A DNA stretch of 64,000 nt from Methylobacterium frigidaeris (GTDB lineage: Bacteria; Pseudomonadota; Alphaproteobacteria; Rhizobiales; Beijerinckiaceae), in the NCBI RefSeq assembly GCF_022179185.1, contig NZ_BPQJ01000014.1, positions 1-64,000 on the forward strand. The letters are read 5' to 3'. The position numbers were made by a program, and so were the translations under genes. Positions 19,128-30,927 of the stretch are shown here, in pieces. Position 1 is the stretch's first letter, and each line of letters begins with the position of its first letter. The notes under the pieces are model-generated. The model saw only the letters and a program-made list of their open reading frames with translations. It did not search any database and was not told the DNA's origin.

Positions 19128-19219
19128 TCGAGATTTCGAATGATGTTAGCTGTTGCCGCGTCGCTGGCCAGTCTCATTCGGGACACGGTCGACGAACACC
19201 CGTTGCCCGTCGTGCCCCG

Positions 19220-22200
19220 TCAATGCGTCGCCGCCCCCGCCGGCGCCGCAGCACCCGGATCCGCCGGCACGTGAACCGGCGCAGGGCGGCGACGGGAGAA
19301 GAGCAGGATCAGAACCGGAAGGATGATGAGGATCAGGAAGGGCGCCAGGCTCATGCCGCCGACCACCACGAGGGCGAGGGGCTTCTGCACCTGCGAGCCG
19401 ACGCCGGCCGAGAAGGCGGCCGGCAGGAGGCCGACCCCGGCGACGACGCAGGTCATCACCACCGGACGCATCTGGGTGTAGCAGGTACGCAGCATCGCCT
19501 CGCCCCGCTCCTCGCCGCGGGCGATCAGCCCGTTGTAGTGGGTCAGCACGATGATGCCGTCCATGACGGCGATGCCGAGCAGCGCGATGAAGCCGATCGC
19601 CGCCGAGACCGAGAACGGCGTCTCGGTGACGGCGAGGGCCACGACGCCGCCGGCCACCGCCATCGGAATCACGCTGAGCGCCAGCAGCGTGTCGACGAGG
19701 GAGCCGAAATTGACGAACAACAGCACCGCGATGAGCAGGATCGCCAGCGGCACCGTGACGGAGAGGCGGGCGAGCGCCCCCTGCATGTTGTTGAACTCGC
19801 CGACGAGCTCCAGGCGGTAATCCGGCGGCAGCTTCACCTCCTGGGCGACGCGCTCGCGGGCCTCGATGATGGTGCTGCCGAGGTCGCGGTCGCGGACGCT
19901 GAACTTCACCGGCAGGTAGCGCTCCTGGCCCTCGCGGTAGATGTAGGCCGGGCCCGACACCACCTCGACATCGGCAACCGCGCTCAGCGGGATCTGGACC
20001 GTCACCCCGTTCTGGTTCTGCCCGGCGATGCGCAACTCGCGGATGGCACGCACGCTCTGGCGGTACTGCGAGGCGAGGCGCACGACGATCGGGTAGTGGC
20101 GCTCGCTGCCGGTATCGTAGAGCTCGCCCGCCGCGTCGCCGCCGATGGCGGTGCGCACCGTGGTGTTGATGTCGCCGGGGGTCAGGCCGTAGCGGGCGGC
20201 GCGCACCCGGTCGACGTTGATCTGCACCGTCGGCTGGCCGAGCGAGGTGAAGACGCCGAGATCGGTGACGCCGGGCACGCGCTTCAGGACCGCCTCGACC
20301 TGGCGCGCCACGTCGGTGAGCGTCTGCAGGTCGGGGCCGAACACCTTGAACGAGTTCTCGCCCTTGATGCCGGAGACCGCCTCGGCGACGTTGTCCTGCA
20401 GGTACTGCGACAGGTTGAACTCGACGCCCGGGAACTCGGTCCGCAGCCGCTCCAGCAGGGCGCCGGTCATCGCGTCCTTGGTCACGCCCTCGCGCCATTG
20501 CTCGGCGGGCTTCAGGGGCGCGAAGAACTCGCCGTTGAAGAAGCCGGCGGCGTCGGTGCCGTCGTCGGGTCGTCCGTGCTGCGAGACCACCCGCTCGACC
20601 TCCGGCACCTCGGCGATCATCCGGCGGATGCGGTTGACGTAGAGGTTGCCCTCTTCCAGCGAGATCGTCGCCGGCATGGTGGCGCGGATCCAGAGGTTGC
20701 CCTCCTCGAGCTTCGGCAGGAATTCGAGACCGAGATTGCGGCCCTCCACCGCCACGCCGAGGCCCAGCAGGGCGGCCAATCCGAGCGTCAGGGTGCGGTG
20801 GGCGAGCGCCGCGCGGATCACCGGCCGGTAGAGCCGGTCGAGAGCCCGGACCAGGATCGTCTCGACCTCGTGGATGTGCTCCGGCAGCAGGTAGGCCGAG
20901 AGGACCGGCGTCACCGTGAAGGTTGCGACGAGGCCGCCGAGCAGCGCATAGGCGTAGGTCTGGGCCATCGGCCCGAAGATGTTGCCCTCGACGCCGGACA
21001 GCGTGAACAGCGGCAGGAAGCCGGTGACGATGATCACCGCCGCGAAGACGATCGAGCGGCTGACGTCGGAGGAGGCGAGCGAGATCAGGCCGAGCTTGCG
21101 CGGCATGCCCTTTGCGCCGGCGAGACCGGGCGACAGCGGCGGGCCGTGGCCCGAGAGGCGACGGAAGATCGCCTCGACCATGATGACCGTACCGTCGACG
21201 ATCAGGCCGAAATCGAGGGCGCCGACCGACAGCAGGTTGGCCGATTCGCCCCGCACCACCAGGATGATGACGGCGAAGAACAGCGCGAAGGGAATCGTCG
21301 CCACGACGATCAGCGCGCTTCTCAGGTTGCCGAGGAACAGCCACTGCACCACCAGGATCAGCAGGATCCCGACCATCATGTTGTGCAGCACGGTGTGGGT
21401 GGTGACGGCGATGAGGTCGGCGCGGTCGTAGATGCGCTCGATCCGCACGCCCGGCGGCAGGATGCCGGCCGCCTCGATCCGGGCGACCTCCGCCTTCACC
21501 GCCTCGATCGACGGGGTCGAGCGCTCGCCGCGGCGCATCAGCACGATGCCCTGGACGATGTCGTCGTCCTCGTTCATGCCGGCGATGCCGAGCCGCGGCT
21601 GGTGGCCGATGGTGATGGTGGCGACGTCCTTCACCAGCACCGGGGCACCGCCGGACTGGGCCAGCACCGTCTCGCCGATATCGTCGACGGAGCGGATCAG
21701 GCCGACGCCGCGCACCACCGCGGACTGGCTCCCCAAGGTGATGCGGTTGCCGCCGACATTGAGGTTGCTGTCGTTGAGGGTCTTGACCACGCCCGACAGG
21801 GTCAGGCCGTGGGCCATCAGCCGGTCGAGGTCGACGCCGATCTCGAAGGTCTTGGTCTTGCCGCCCCAGCCGATCACGTCGATGACGCCCGGAACGGCGC
21901 GGAAGCGCTTGCGCAGCACCCAGTCCTGAAGCGTCTTCAGGTCGAGCACGCTGTAGCCGTCCGGCGCGACGAGCTTGTAGCGGAAGATCTCGCCGATCGG
22001 GCTCACCGGCGAGATCGTGGGCTTCGCGCCGTTCGGCAGGGTATCGAGCTGGGCCAGCCGGTTGAGCACCTGCTGCTCGGCCTCGCGGTAGCTGTTGGCG
22101 AAGCCGAATTGCAGCTTCACGTCGGACAGGCCGTAGAGCGAGACGGTGCGGACCTGCTTGAGGTCGGGCAGGCCTGAGGTGATCACCTCGATCGGCACCG

Positions 22201-22393
22201 TGATGTAGCGCTCGATCTCCTCGCCCGAGAGGCCTGGCGCCTGGGTGATGACGTTCACCATCGGCGGCGTCGGGTCGGGATAGGCCTCGATGTTGAGGCT
22301 TTGGAACGCCGCGAGGCCGCCGACCATCAGGGCCACGAAGGCCAGGACGACGAGGGCGCGCTGGCGCAGGGCGAGGCCGACGATGCCGGTCAT
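19220..22393 (-). CDS. CzcA/CusA-family RND efflux pump permease
   Basis: This 1057-residue inner-membrane protein is an RND permease of the heavy-metal (HME) group. The proton-relay motif DFGLIVDGTVIMVE is present in the TM4 region, and QNGVTVQIPLSAVADVEV and EGRNLGLEFLPKLEEGNLW are characteristic CzcA/CusA segments. Twelve membrane helices and two large periplasmic loops can be traced. It would extrude a divalent or monovalent metal ion, driven by protons. It forms a pair with the adaptor gene 45 bp upstream; no CzcC/TolC-like outer-membrane gene is adjacent. The exact metal cannot be assigned from the sequence alone. Confidence 0.9.
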   Translation of the reverse strand: MTGIVGLALRQRALVVLAFVALMVGGLAAFQSLNIEAYPDPTPPMVNVITQAPGLSGEEIERYITVPIEVITSGLPDLKQVRTVSLYGLSDVKLQFGFANSYREAEQQVLNRLAQLDTLPNGAKPTISPVSPIGEIFRYKLVAPDGYSVLDLKTLQDWVLRKRFRAVPGVIDVIGWGGKTKTFEIGVDLDRLMAHGLTLSGVVKTLNDSNLNVGGNRITLGSQSAVVRGVGLIRSVDDIGETVLAQSGGAPVLVKDVATITIGHQPRLGIAGMNEDDDIVQGIVLMRRGERSTPSIEAVKAEVARIEAAGILPPGVRIERIYDRADLIAVTTHTVLHNMMVGILLILVVQWLFLGNLRSALIVVATIPFALFFAVIILVVRGESANLLSVGALDFGLIVDGTVIMVEAIFRRLSGHGPPLSPGLAGAKGMPRKLGLISLASSDVSRSIVFAAVIIVTGFLPLFTLSGVEGNIFGPMAQTYAYALLGGLVATFTVTPVLSAYLLPEHIHEVETILVRALDRLYRPVIRAALAHRTLTLGLAALLGLGVAVEGRNLGLEFLPKLEEGNLWIRATMPATISLEEGNLYVNRIRRMIAEVPEVERVVSQHGRPDDGTDAAGFFNGEFFAPLKPAEQWREGVTKDAMTGALLERLRTEFPGVEFNLSQYLQDNVAEAVSGIKGENSFKVFGPDLQTLTDVARQVEAVLKRVPGVTDLGVFTSLGQPTVQINVDRVRAARYGLTPGDINTTVRTAIGGDAAGELYDTGSERHYPIVVRLASQYRQSVRAIRELRIAGQNQNGVTVQIPLSAVADVEVVSGPAYIYREGQERYLPVKFSVRDRDLGSTIIEARERVAQEVKLPPDYRLELVGEFNNMQGALARLSVTVPLAILLIAVLLFVNFGSLVDTLLALSVIPMAVAGGVVALAVTETPFSVSAAIGFIALLGIAVMDGIIVLTHYNGLIARGEERGEAMLRTCYTQMRPVVMTCVVAGVGLLPAAFSAGVGSQVQKPLALVVVGGMSLAPFLILIILPVLILLFSRRRPAPVHVPADPGAAAPAGAATH

Positions 22394-22438
22394 GGCCGTT
22401 GTTCCGGAACTGCTGAATCGGACAAGGTGAGGAGCGCG

Positions 22439-23671
22439 TCAGCTCTGGGTCGACATCCGGTCGATGAAGAGCGAACCGCGGGAGATCACCCGCTCGCCCT
22501 CCTTCAACCCGTCGAGGATCTCGACGGTGGAACCATCGACGATGCCGGGCCTGATCGGCCGGTTCTCGACCGAGTTGTCGGGCCGGAGCACCCAGACGCT
22601 CGCCTTGTTGCCCTCCAGGATCACGGCGGCGCGGGGCACGGCGTGGGACAGGCTCTCGCGCTCGTTGATGATGCGGACGCTGGCATACATCTCGGGCTTG
22701 AGCAGGCCTTGGCGGTTGTCGATCTCGGCCCGCACGGTGATGCGCCGGGTCGTCGGGTCGACCGAGGTACCGATGAAGTTGATCCGGCCCTCGAACGTGC
22801 GCTCCGGATGGGCCGGCACGCGGAAGGTGACCTTCTCGTCCATCTCGACCTTGCCGGCATCGGCCTCGCGCAGCTGCGCCACCAGCCAGACCTTCGACAG
22901 GTCGCCGATGATGTAGGACGGCTCGCCGCTCGAGCCGACATACTGGCCGGGGCCGATCTTGCGCTGGATGATGGTGCCGCTGAGCGGCGCGTTGATCGGG
23001 GTGTTGGGGTTGATCGCCGAGCCCTTCTGCAGGGCCGCCATCTCCTCGTCGCGCAGGCCCAGGATGCGCAGGCGGTTTCTGGCCGCCTCCAGCCCGACCT
23101 CGGCGGTGCGGTTGTCGTTGGTGGCCGTGGTGAGGTCGTTCTGGGCGACCTGGAGATCGCGCAAGGTCGTGGCGCGGGTCTCGAACAGGTCGCGCTGCCG
23201 CTTCTCGGCGGCCTGCGCGAAGGTGAGCTGCGAGCGGCTCTTGTTCAGCACGTTGAGGGCGGCCAGGTAGTCGTTCTGGGCCTGCACCATCTCGTTCGCC
23301 TGGACCGAGAACAGCGCCTCGCCGCGCTTCACCTGCTCCCCGGCGCGGGCGAAGATCGCGATGACGCGGCCGGGATAGGGCGAGAAGACCGGCGTGGCCT
23401 GGTACTCGTCGACGCCGATCTTGCCCTCCGTGGCGATCTCCTCGAAGAACTGGCGCTTGACCACCGGCTCGCTCGATACCGTGGCGAGCTGGGACGCGGT
23501 GAGGGTGAAGCCCTTGCCGGCCGGTGGCCGGGCCGGCACGTCCGCGAAGGCGGTGATCGGCTCCTGGCGGTGGCTCGGACGCAAGGTGGAGTAAGCGAAG
23601 ACCGCGCCGGCGGCCACGACGGCCAGGACGACGACTTGGCTGATCGGTCTCAGCGTCCGGGGCATGTTCAT
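22439..23671 (-). CDS. RND efflux periplasmic adaptor subunit (CzcB/CusB type)
   Basis: This membrane-fusion protein of 410 residues bridges the RND pump to an outer-membrane channel. A membrane anchor (QVVVLAVVAAGAVFAYSTL) follows the basic start, then a lipoyl/barrel half (VFSPYPGRVIAIFARAGEQVKRGEALFSV), a coiled-coil hairpin (about residues 130-210) and the closing INAPLSGTIIQRKIGPGQYV half. I chose the ATG at 23671, just before the basic and membrane segments; an ATG six bases later is equally possible, and upstream starts add a non-homologous Arg-rich stretch. The C-terminal metal-binding domain of some CzcB proteins is absent. Confidence 0.88.
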   Translation of the reverse strand: MNMPRTLRPISQVVVLAVVAAGAVFAYSTLRPSHRQEPITAFADVPARPPAGKGFTLTASQLATVSSEPVVKRQFFEEIATEGKIGVDEYQATPVFSPYPGRVIAIFARAGEQVKRGEALFSVQANEMVQAQNDYLAALNVLNKSRSQLTFAQAAEKRQRDLFETRATTLRDLQVAQNDLTTATNDNRTAEVGLEAARNRLRILGLRDEEMAALQKGSAINPNTPINAPLSGTIIQRKIGPGQYVGSSGEPSYIIGDLSKVWLVAQLREADAGKVEMDEKVTFRVPAHPERTFEGRINFIGTSVDPTTRRITVRAEIDNRQGLLKPEMYASVRIINERESLSHAVPRAAVILEGNKASVWVLRPDNSVENRPIRPGIVDGSTVEILDGLKEGERVISRGSLFIDRMSTQS

Positions 23672-23915
23672 CACACTCGTTGTCGGCTGGCGCGCTGTTG
23701 TGGCACGACGGGATGACCGATCGGCAACGCGCGGGCAACACTTAACGAATTTTGCTGACGCAAGCGTGAATGAATATCGAGCCCGAACAGTTCCGGGCCA
23801 GCTGTGCCGTCGGCGATACACTCGGCCGCATTAGGTCGATTGTACTAGATCGGCCGTACCGGATGACCCGCGCCAAGTGATGCCGCGGGAATTGCCGGTC
23901 GGTCCCCGACGCGCC
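23672..23915. other. Intergenic region upstream of the efflux operon
   Basis: This 244-bp gap must contain the promoter of the efflux operon (- strand) and the 3' end of the chemosensory operon. Its middle (23735-23860) is clearly less GC-rich than the surroundings and holds an imperfect dyad around 23832-23847 (CGATTGTACTAGATCG). That could be a regulator site, but I cannot name the protein. Confidence 0.35.
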
Positions 23916-25816
23916 TCACCCCTTCGGCGCGAGCAGGGACGCGACCCGGGTGGCCAGATCGGCGGAGGGGAAGGGTTTTTCCAGCACGGAGAAATCCGCC
24001 GGGATGCGGGCGGCCTCGACGTGGCCGGTGACGAGCAGGAAGGGCAGGTCGGGCCAGCGCAGCCGCACCGCCTCGGCGAGGTCGAGGCCGCTCATGCCCG
24101 GCATCGCCAGGTCGGCGACGACGAGGTCGAACCGCTCCGCCGCGAGCCGTTCGAGCGCCGCCTCGCCGCTCGGCACCTCGGCCTCGTCGTAGCCGAAGCC
24201 GTTGAGGAACGAGGCGGTGACGTGCCGGACCTGCGGGTCGTCGTCGACCACGAGGATCCGGGCCCGGCGCGGCGCCGGGGCCGGGGCGCTCGCCGCCGCC
24301 GGCGCCGCCTCGACCGCCTCGCGGGAGCGCGGCAGGTAGAGCAGCACCGTGGTGCCGCGCCCGACCGCGCTGTCGATCCGGATCGTGCCGCCGGATTGCT
24401 GGACGAGGCCGAACACCATGGCGAGGCCGAGGCCCGTTCCCTGGCCGACGCCCTTGGTGGTGAAGAACGGCTCGAACACCCGGCCGAGGATCTCCGGCGG
24501 GATGCCGGTGCCGGTGTCGCGGATCGCGATCACCGCGTAGTCGCCGTCCTTCAGGTTCGGGTCGGTGCTGTCCCGGACCGTCTCGTTGCGGGTCGAGAGG
24601 GCGACGACGCCGCCCTCCGGCATCGCGTCGCGGCCGTTGATGCAGAGGTTGAGGATCGCGAGTTCGAGCTGGTCGGGATCGACCCTGGCGGGCCACAGGT
24701 CGTCGCTCAAGGAGCGCTCGACCTGCACGAAGCCGCCGAGGCTGCGTCCGAGCAGGTCGTCCATGCCGCGGATCACCCCGTTGAGATCGACGGTGCGGGC
24801 CTGGAGGTCGCGGCGGTGGCTGAAGGTCAGGAGGCGCTTGGTCAGCGCCGCCCCACGCTGCGCCGCCTGGGCGGCGTTGTTCATCAGTCGCGACAGGCGG
24901 GCATCGCCCGCCACCTTCGGCAGGGCGAGTTCCAGGCTGCCGAGGATCGCGGTGAGCAGGTTGTTGAAGTCGTGCGCGACACCGCCCGCCAGGGTGCCCA
25001 GGGCCTGCATCTTGTCGGCCTGGCGCAGGCGCGCCTCCAGCAGGCGCTGCTCGGTGATGTCGCGCTCGATCACCGCGAGGTGGACCACCGCCCCGGCGGG
25101 GTCGCGGATCGGCACCCGGGTGACCTGGTTCCAGGTCTGGGCCGCCTCCGGCCCCGTGCCGACCACGATCTCGGCCGGTGCGCCCGATTCGATCGCGGCC
25201 CGGTCCGCGGCCTCGGCGACCTCGGCCGCCTGACCCAGGATCGCCGCCTCGGTGCGGCCGAGGCAGGCCTCGACCGAGGGGGCGCTCAGGCGCGCCGCCA
25301 TGCGGGCGTTGAGGCGCAGGAAGCGCCCCTCGGTGTCCTTGAAGGCGATCGCGTCGCCCGAATGGTCGAGGAGGCCGCGTAGGAGGGCGCGCTCGGTGGC
25401 GAGCTCGCGGGCGAGGCGGTGGCGCTCGTAGGCGCTGCGCACCGCGTTGCGCAGGAGCGCAGGGTCCCACGGCTTGGTGACGTAGCCGGTGATGCCGCCG
25501 CGGTTGAGAGCCGAGACCACCGCCGAGATGTCGGCGTAGCCGGTGAGCAGGATCGCCTGCGCGTCGGAGATCTCCCGCGCCCGGGCCAGCAGGGCGTCGC
25601 CGGTCAGGCCCGGCATGCGCTGGTCGGACAGGATGACGTCGATGTCGGGCTCGGCGGCGATCAGCTCCAGGGCCTCGGCCGGCCGGCTGGTGGTGAGCAC
25701 CCGGTACTCGTCCTCGAACAGATCCTCGAGGGCGACCAGGATGTCCGGCTCGTCGTCGACCGCCAGGATCGTGCCGCGCGGAATCGGATTCATCGCGTCG
25801 TCCGTCACGCCCATGG

Positions 25817-25820
<4 letters not shown>
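23916..25820 (-). CDS. Hybrid histidine kinase (REC-PAS-HisKA-HATPase-REC)
   Basis: This soluble 634-residue protein has an N-terminal receiver (phospho-acceptor Asp66 in ILSDQRMP), a PAS-like domain (about 145-255), a HisKA with His283 in GGVAHDFNNLL, a HATPase with DTGTGIPPE and GTGLGLAMVFGL, a Pro/Ala linker and a C-terminal receiver (Asp570). No membrane segment or signal peptide is seen. The N-terminal receiver has the DQRMP...TGYAD pattern common in RpfG/HD-GYP-linked receivers. Its ATG overlaps the stop of the preceding kinase (ATGA). It is the last gene of the chemosensory operon and is likely phosphorylated by, or competes with, the operon's CheA; this partner role is inferred. Confidence 0.9.
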
Positions 25821-27552
<1,732 letters not shown>

Positions 27553-27556
<4 letters not shown>

Positions 27557-28626
27557 GCCGAGAGGCCCGTCTGCACCGCCCGTAGGATCCGCGGCGCGAT
27601 CAGGTCGAGGGGGAGCACGCTGCCGGCGGCCTTGAGGCGCACCGCCGCTGCCGGCATGCCGTAGACGACGGCCGAGCTCTCGTGCTCGGCGATGGTGGCG
27701 GCGCCGGCGAGGTGCATGTCGAGGAGGCCGGCGGCGCCGTCCTCGCCCATGCCGGTGAGTAGCACGCCGAAGCCCCGCGGCCCGGCATGGCGGGCGATGG
27801 AGCGGAACAGCACGGTGGCCGAGGGGCGCTGGCCGCCGACCGGCGCCTCGTCGAGGAGCGTCAGGAGCCCGCTGGGCCCGAGCGCCAGATGCCGGTCGCC
27901 CGGCGCGACGTAGACGTGGCCGGGCTGGGGCCGCACGCCCTCGCCGGCGACGACGACGGTGAGCGGCACGACGCCGTTCAGCCAGTCGGCGAAGCCCTCC
28001 ATGAAGGCCGCGCCCATGTGCTGGACGAGGAGCACGGGAAGCGAAAAATCCGCCGGCAGGGCGCCGAGCAGCTTGGCGAAGGCCGGCGGCCCGCCGGTCG
28101 AGGCGGCCACCGCCAGCACGCTCGGCGACTGGGTTGCGGGAAGCGTCCCGCGGACCTCCTCCCGCGGCGCATCGGTGCGGGAGAGGCGCTCGGCGCCGAT
28201 CGGCCGGCGCCGGATCACCGGCACCTGACTCATGATGCGCAGCTGGGTGCAGATCTGGTCGGCGATCGCCTCGTAGGCGCGGTGCCCGGTGCCGACCGGC
28301 TTCTCGACCACGCTGAGCGCGCCGGCCCGCAGGGCGTTCATCGAGATCTTGAGCGAGGAATCCTCGACCGCGTCGGCCACGACCACGATCGGGGTCGGGC
28401 GCTCGGCCATGATCCGCCGCGTGGTCTCCAGCCCGTCGATGCCCGGCAGGCGGATATCCATCGAGATCACGTCGGGCTGGACCCGGTGGATCTCCCGCAG
28501 GGCCTCCTCGCCGGAATCGACCGCGGCGACGAGGGCCAGGCGCGGATCGCGGCTGACGATGTGGGCGAGGAGCTGGCGCACCACCAGCGAATCCTCCACC
28601 AGCATGACGCGGACGGGGGGGCTCAC
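27553..28626 (-). CDS. cheB: Chemotaxis protein-glutamate methylesterase CheB (WspF-like)
   Basis: CheB demethylates and deamidates receptor glutamates and provides feedback adaptation. The 357-residue product has a receiver with Asp57 in VISMDIRLPGIDG, a linker (about 130-165) and the methylesterase domain with the catalytic triad Ser176 (ASTGGPP), His203 (VQHMGAAF) and Asp296 (GMGEDGAAG). The GTG at 28626 overlaps the cheA stop (GTGA) and gives a start directly at the receiver fold. In the Wsp pathway the equivalent WspF is the negative regulator. Confidence 0.95.
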
Positions 28627-30902
28627 AGCAGCTGACCGATCGTGTCGAGAAGCTCGCGCTGGTCGAACTTCTGCTTGGTGATGTAGGCGTCGGCCCCGAG
28701 ATCGAGGCCCCGGCGGATGTCGGCGGGATCGCCGCGGGAGGTCATCAGGATCACCGGCAGCCGCGTCAACCCCGGATCGGCCTTCACCGCCTGGAGCAGG
28801 CCGAACCCGTCGAGGCGCGGCATCTCGACGTCGGCGACCACGAGATCGACGTCGGCGCCGTCCCGGCGCAGACGGTCGAGGGCATCCTGACCGTCGACGC
28901 AGACGAAGACCCGGTAGCCATGCGCCTCCAGGATGCTCTTCTCGAGGGTCCGGGTGGTGATCGAATCGTCGACGACCAGGACGGTGGGCACGCGCTTCGC
29001 CCGGCGCTCGGGCGCGCTCGCGGGCGCGGCCGCCACCAGCCCGCCGATCCTGGCGCGGGCGCCCAGGCCCTCGGGGTCGAGCACGAGCGCCGGGGTCTCG
29101 TCGGCGAGCATGACGGTGCCGGACATCAGCTGAGGGTCCCCGCCGAAGGGCGGGGCCGGGCCGACGAGGAGCACCCGCACGTCGAGCAGCCGATCGACGG
29201 CGACGGCGCACGGGTAAGCGCCGCAGCGCAGGAGGACGGCGCGGACCAGGCCGTCACGGAGGGGAAGGGGGGCGACACCGGATCCGAGGAGCGACGCGAG
29301 GGGAACGAGCGGCACGACAACGTCCCGTCCCCCCTGCTTGATCCGTACCGCCGGCTCGCCCGCCACTGACGTAAGGTCGCGCTCGGTGAGGCGCAGGAGT
29401 TGAGCCACGGCGCCGCTCGGCAGGCCGAAGGTCTGCGGCCCCTCTCCCGGCCTCAGGACCGCCTCGACGAGCAGCACCGGCTGTCGCGCGGCGGAGAGCG
29501 GCACGGTGATGGTCACCTCCGCGCCGTAGGGCTCCGCCGGCCGCAAGGAGGCCCGGCCGCGCAGGGACCGCGCGGCTTCCGCCACCACCGACAGGCCCAT
29601 GCCGCGCCCCGCGATCCTGTCGACGGAGGCAGCCGTGGAGAAGCCCGGCGCGAAGACGAGGTCGAGGATCTCGTGCCGCCCGGGCTCGGCCCCCGCCGGC
29701 ACCAGCCCCTGGCGCCGTCCGGTCTCGAGGATGCGGGCGAGGTCCGGGCCGCGGCCGTCGTCGCGGATCGTCACCACGAGCTGGCTGCCCTTCGAGGCGA
29801 CCGACAGGGTGACGGACAGAGCCTCCGGCTTGGCCGCCGCCCGGCGCGCCTCCGGAGTTTCGGCACCGTGGCTGATCGTGTTGCGCAGGGCGTGCAGCAC
29901 CGGGTCCTTGAGGGCCTGGAGCAGGCCGCGATCGACCTGGAGGTCGAGGCCGTGGAGCCGCACCTCGACGGCCAGGCCCGCCTCGCGGGCGATCTCCCGC
30001 ACCATCCGGCCGTAGCCGCCGAACACCGTCTCGGCCGGGACCAGCAGCAGGCGGTCGGCATCGTCGCGCAGGCGCCGGAGCGCGGTGTCGACCGCGCCGG
30101 TGCTGCGGCTCTGCACCCGGGCGAGGCCCGAGATGCCGCGGATCACGGCCCTGAGGTCGCCGTCGAGGCGGCGCACCCGGTCGACGAAGCCGTCGAGGGC
30201 GAGGCCCGCCGGATCGCCGGCCTCGCGCAGGCGGCGGGCCAGAGCCACCATCTCGCCGGTGCGCCCCTGCACCGTGTCGACGCTGCGGCGCAAGCCCCGC
30301 GCCCCGGACTCTAGACCTGCCACCGCGCCGCCGATCGCCTCCTGGCCCTGGAGCACGGCCGTCAGGTCGTGCACGGCCTTCGACAGGCTCTCGACCTGGT
30401 CGCTGGCAATGCGGAGATAGGCGACGGTGTGGTCCTGCTGCGGCGGTGCGGGCTCGGGTGCCGGCTCGGGCCTGGCGTCCGGTTCGGGTCCCCGCTTGGC
30501 TTCCGGTCTGGCCTCCGGGATCGGCGCCTCGGACAGGCAGGCGTCGAGGGCCGCGATGGCGTCCGCGGGCGCGGCCGGCTCGGGCGTCTCGGGCAGGCCC
30601 GCGACCAGCCCCTCGATCCGGTCGAGGGCGAGGTCGACCACGCCGGCGGTGGCCCGGTCGAGGCCGGCGCGGCCCTGCACCACCCGGTCGAACAGGGCCT
30701 CCAGCCGGTGCGCCACCTCCTCCACCGCCGGCAGGTCGACGGCCCGGGCCGCCCCCTTCAGGCTGTGGGCGCGGCGGAAGACGTCGTTCCAGTCCGCGGG
30801 CCGGCCCGCCTCGGCCTCGGCGAGGGCCGCCCGGATCGCCGCGAGGTGCTCGCGGTGCTCGGCATCGAAGGCGGCGAGGAGGAGCTGGCGGATATCGTCC
30901 AT
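28623..30902 (-). CDS. cheA: Chemotaxis histidine kinase CheA with C-terminal receiver (WspE-like)
   Basis: This 759-residue kinase has an N-terminal Hpt domain (His46 in RRAHSLKGAARAV), an acidic/Pro-rich linker, a helical dimerisation region, an HATPase domain (HALRNTISHGAETPEARR; GRGMGLSVVAEAARSLRG), a CheW-like domain and a receiver (Asp691 in VVADVEMPRLDG). The Hpt-kinase-CheW-REC layout is that of WspE/FrzE-type alternative chemosensory kinases, not of flagellar CheA. The classical P2 CheY-binding domain is not evident. It starts 25 bp after the receptor gene and overlaps cheB. Confidence 0.95.
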   Translation of the reverse strand: MDDIRQLLLAAFDAEHREHLAAIRAALAEAEAGRPADWNDVFRRAHSLKGAARAVDLPAVEEVAHRLEALFDRVVQGRAGLDRATAGVVDLALDRIEGLVAGLPETPEPAAPADAIAALDACLSEAPIPEARPEAKRGPEPDARPEPAPEPAPPQQDHTVAYLRIASDQVESLSKAVHDLTAVLQGQEAIGGAVAGLESGARGLRRSVDTVQGRTGEMVALARRLREAGDPAGLALDGFVDRVRRLDGDLRAVIRGISGLARVQSRSTGAVDTALRRLRDDADRLLLVPAETVFGGYGRMVREIAREAGLAVEVRLHGLDLQVDRGLLQALKDPVLHALRNTISHGAETPEARRAAAKPEALSVTLSVASKGSQLVVTIRDDGRGPDLARILETGRRQGLVPAGAEPGRHEILDLVFAPGFSTAASVDRIAGRGMGLSVVAEAARSLRGRASLRPAEPYGAEVTITVPLSAARQPVLLVEAVLRPGEGPQTFGLPSGAVAQLLRLTERDLTSVAGEPAVRIKQGGRDVVVPLVPLASLLGSGVAPLPLRDGLVRAVLLRCGAYPCAVAVDRLLDVRVLLVGPAPPFGGDPQLMSGTVMLADETPALVLDPEGLGARARIGGLVAAAPASAPERRAKRVPTVLVVDDSITTRTLEKSILEAHGYRVFVCVDGQDALDRLRRDGADVDLVVADVEMPRLDGFGLLQAVKADPGLTRLPVILMTSRGDPADIRRGLDLGADAYITKQKFDQRELLDTIGQLL

Positions 30903-30927
30903 CGGGGCTGGGCGCGCCTCGCGTCCG

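Noticed and set aside
19146..23741. A 1531-codon - strand frame covering the whole efflux operon
   Set aside because: It is a second frame of the same strand over the RND permease and adaptor, which have clear homology; the long frame is Arg/Pro-rich noise.
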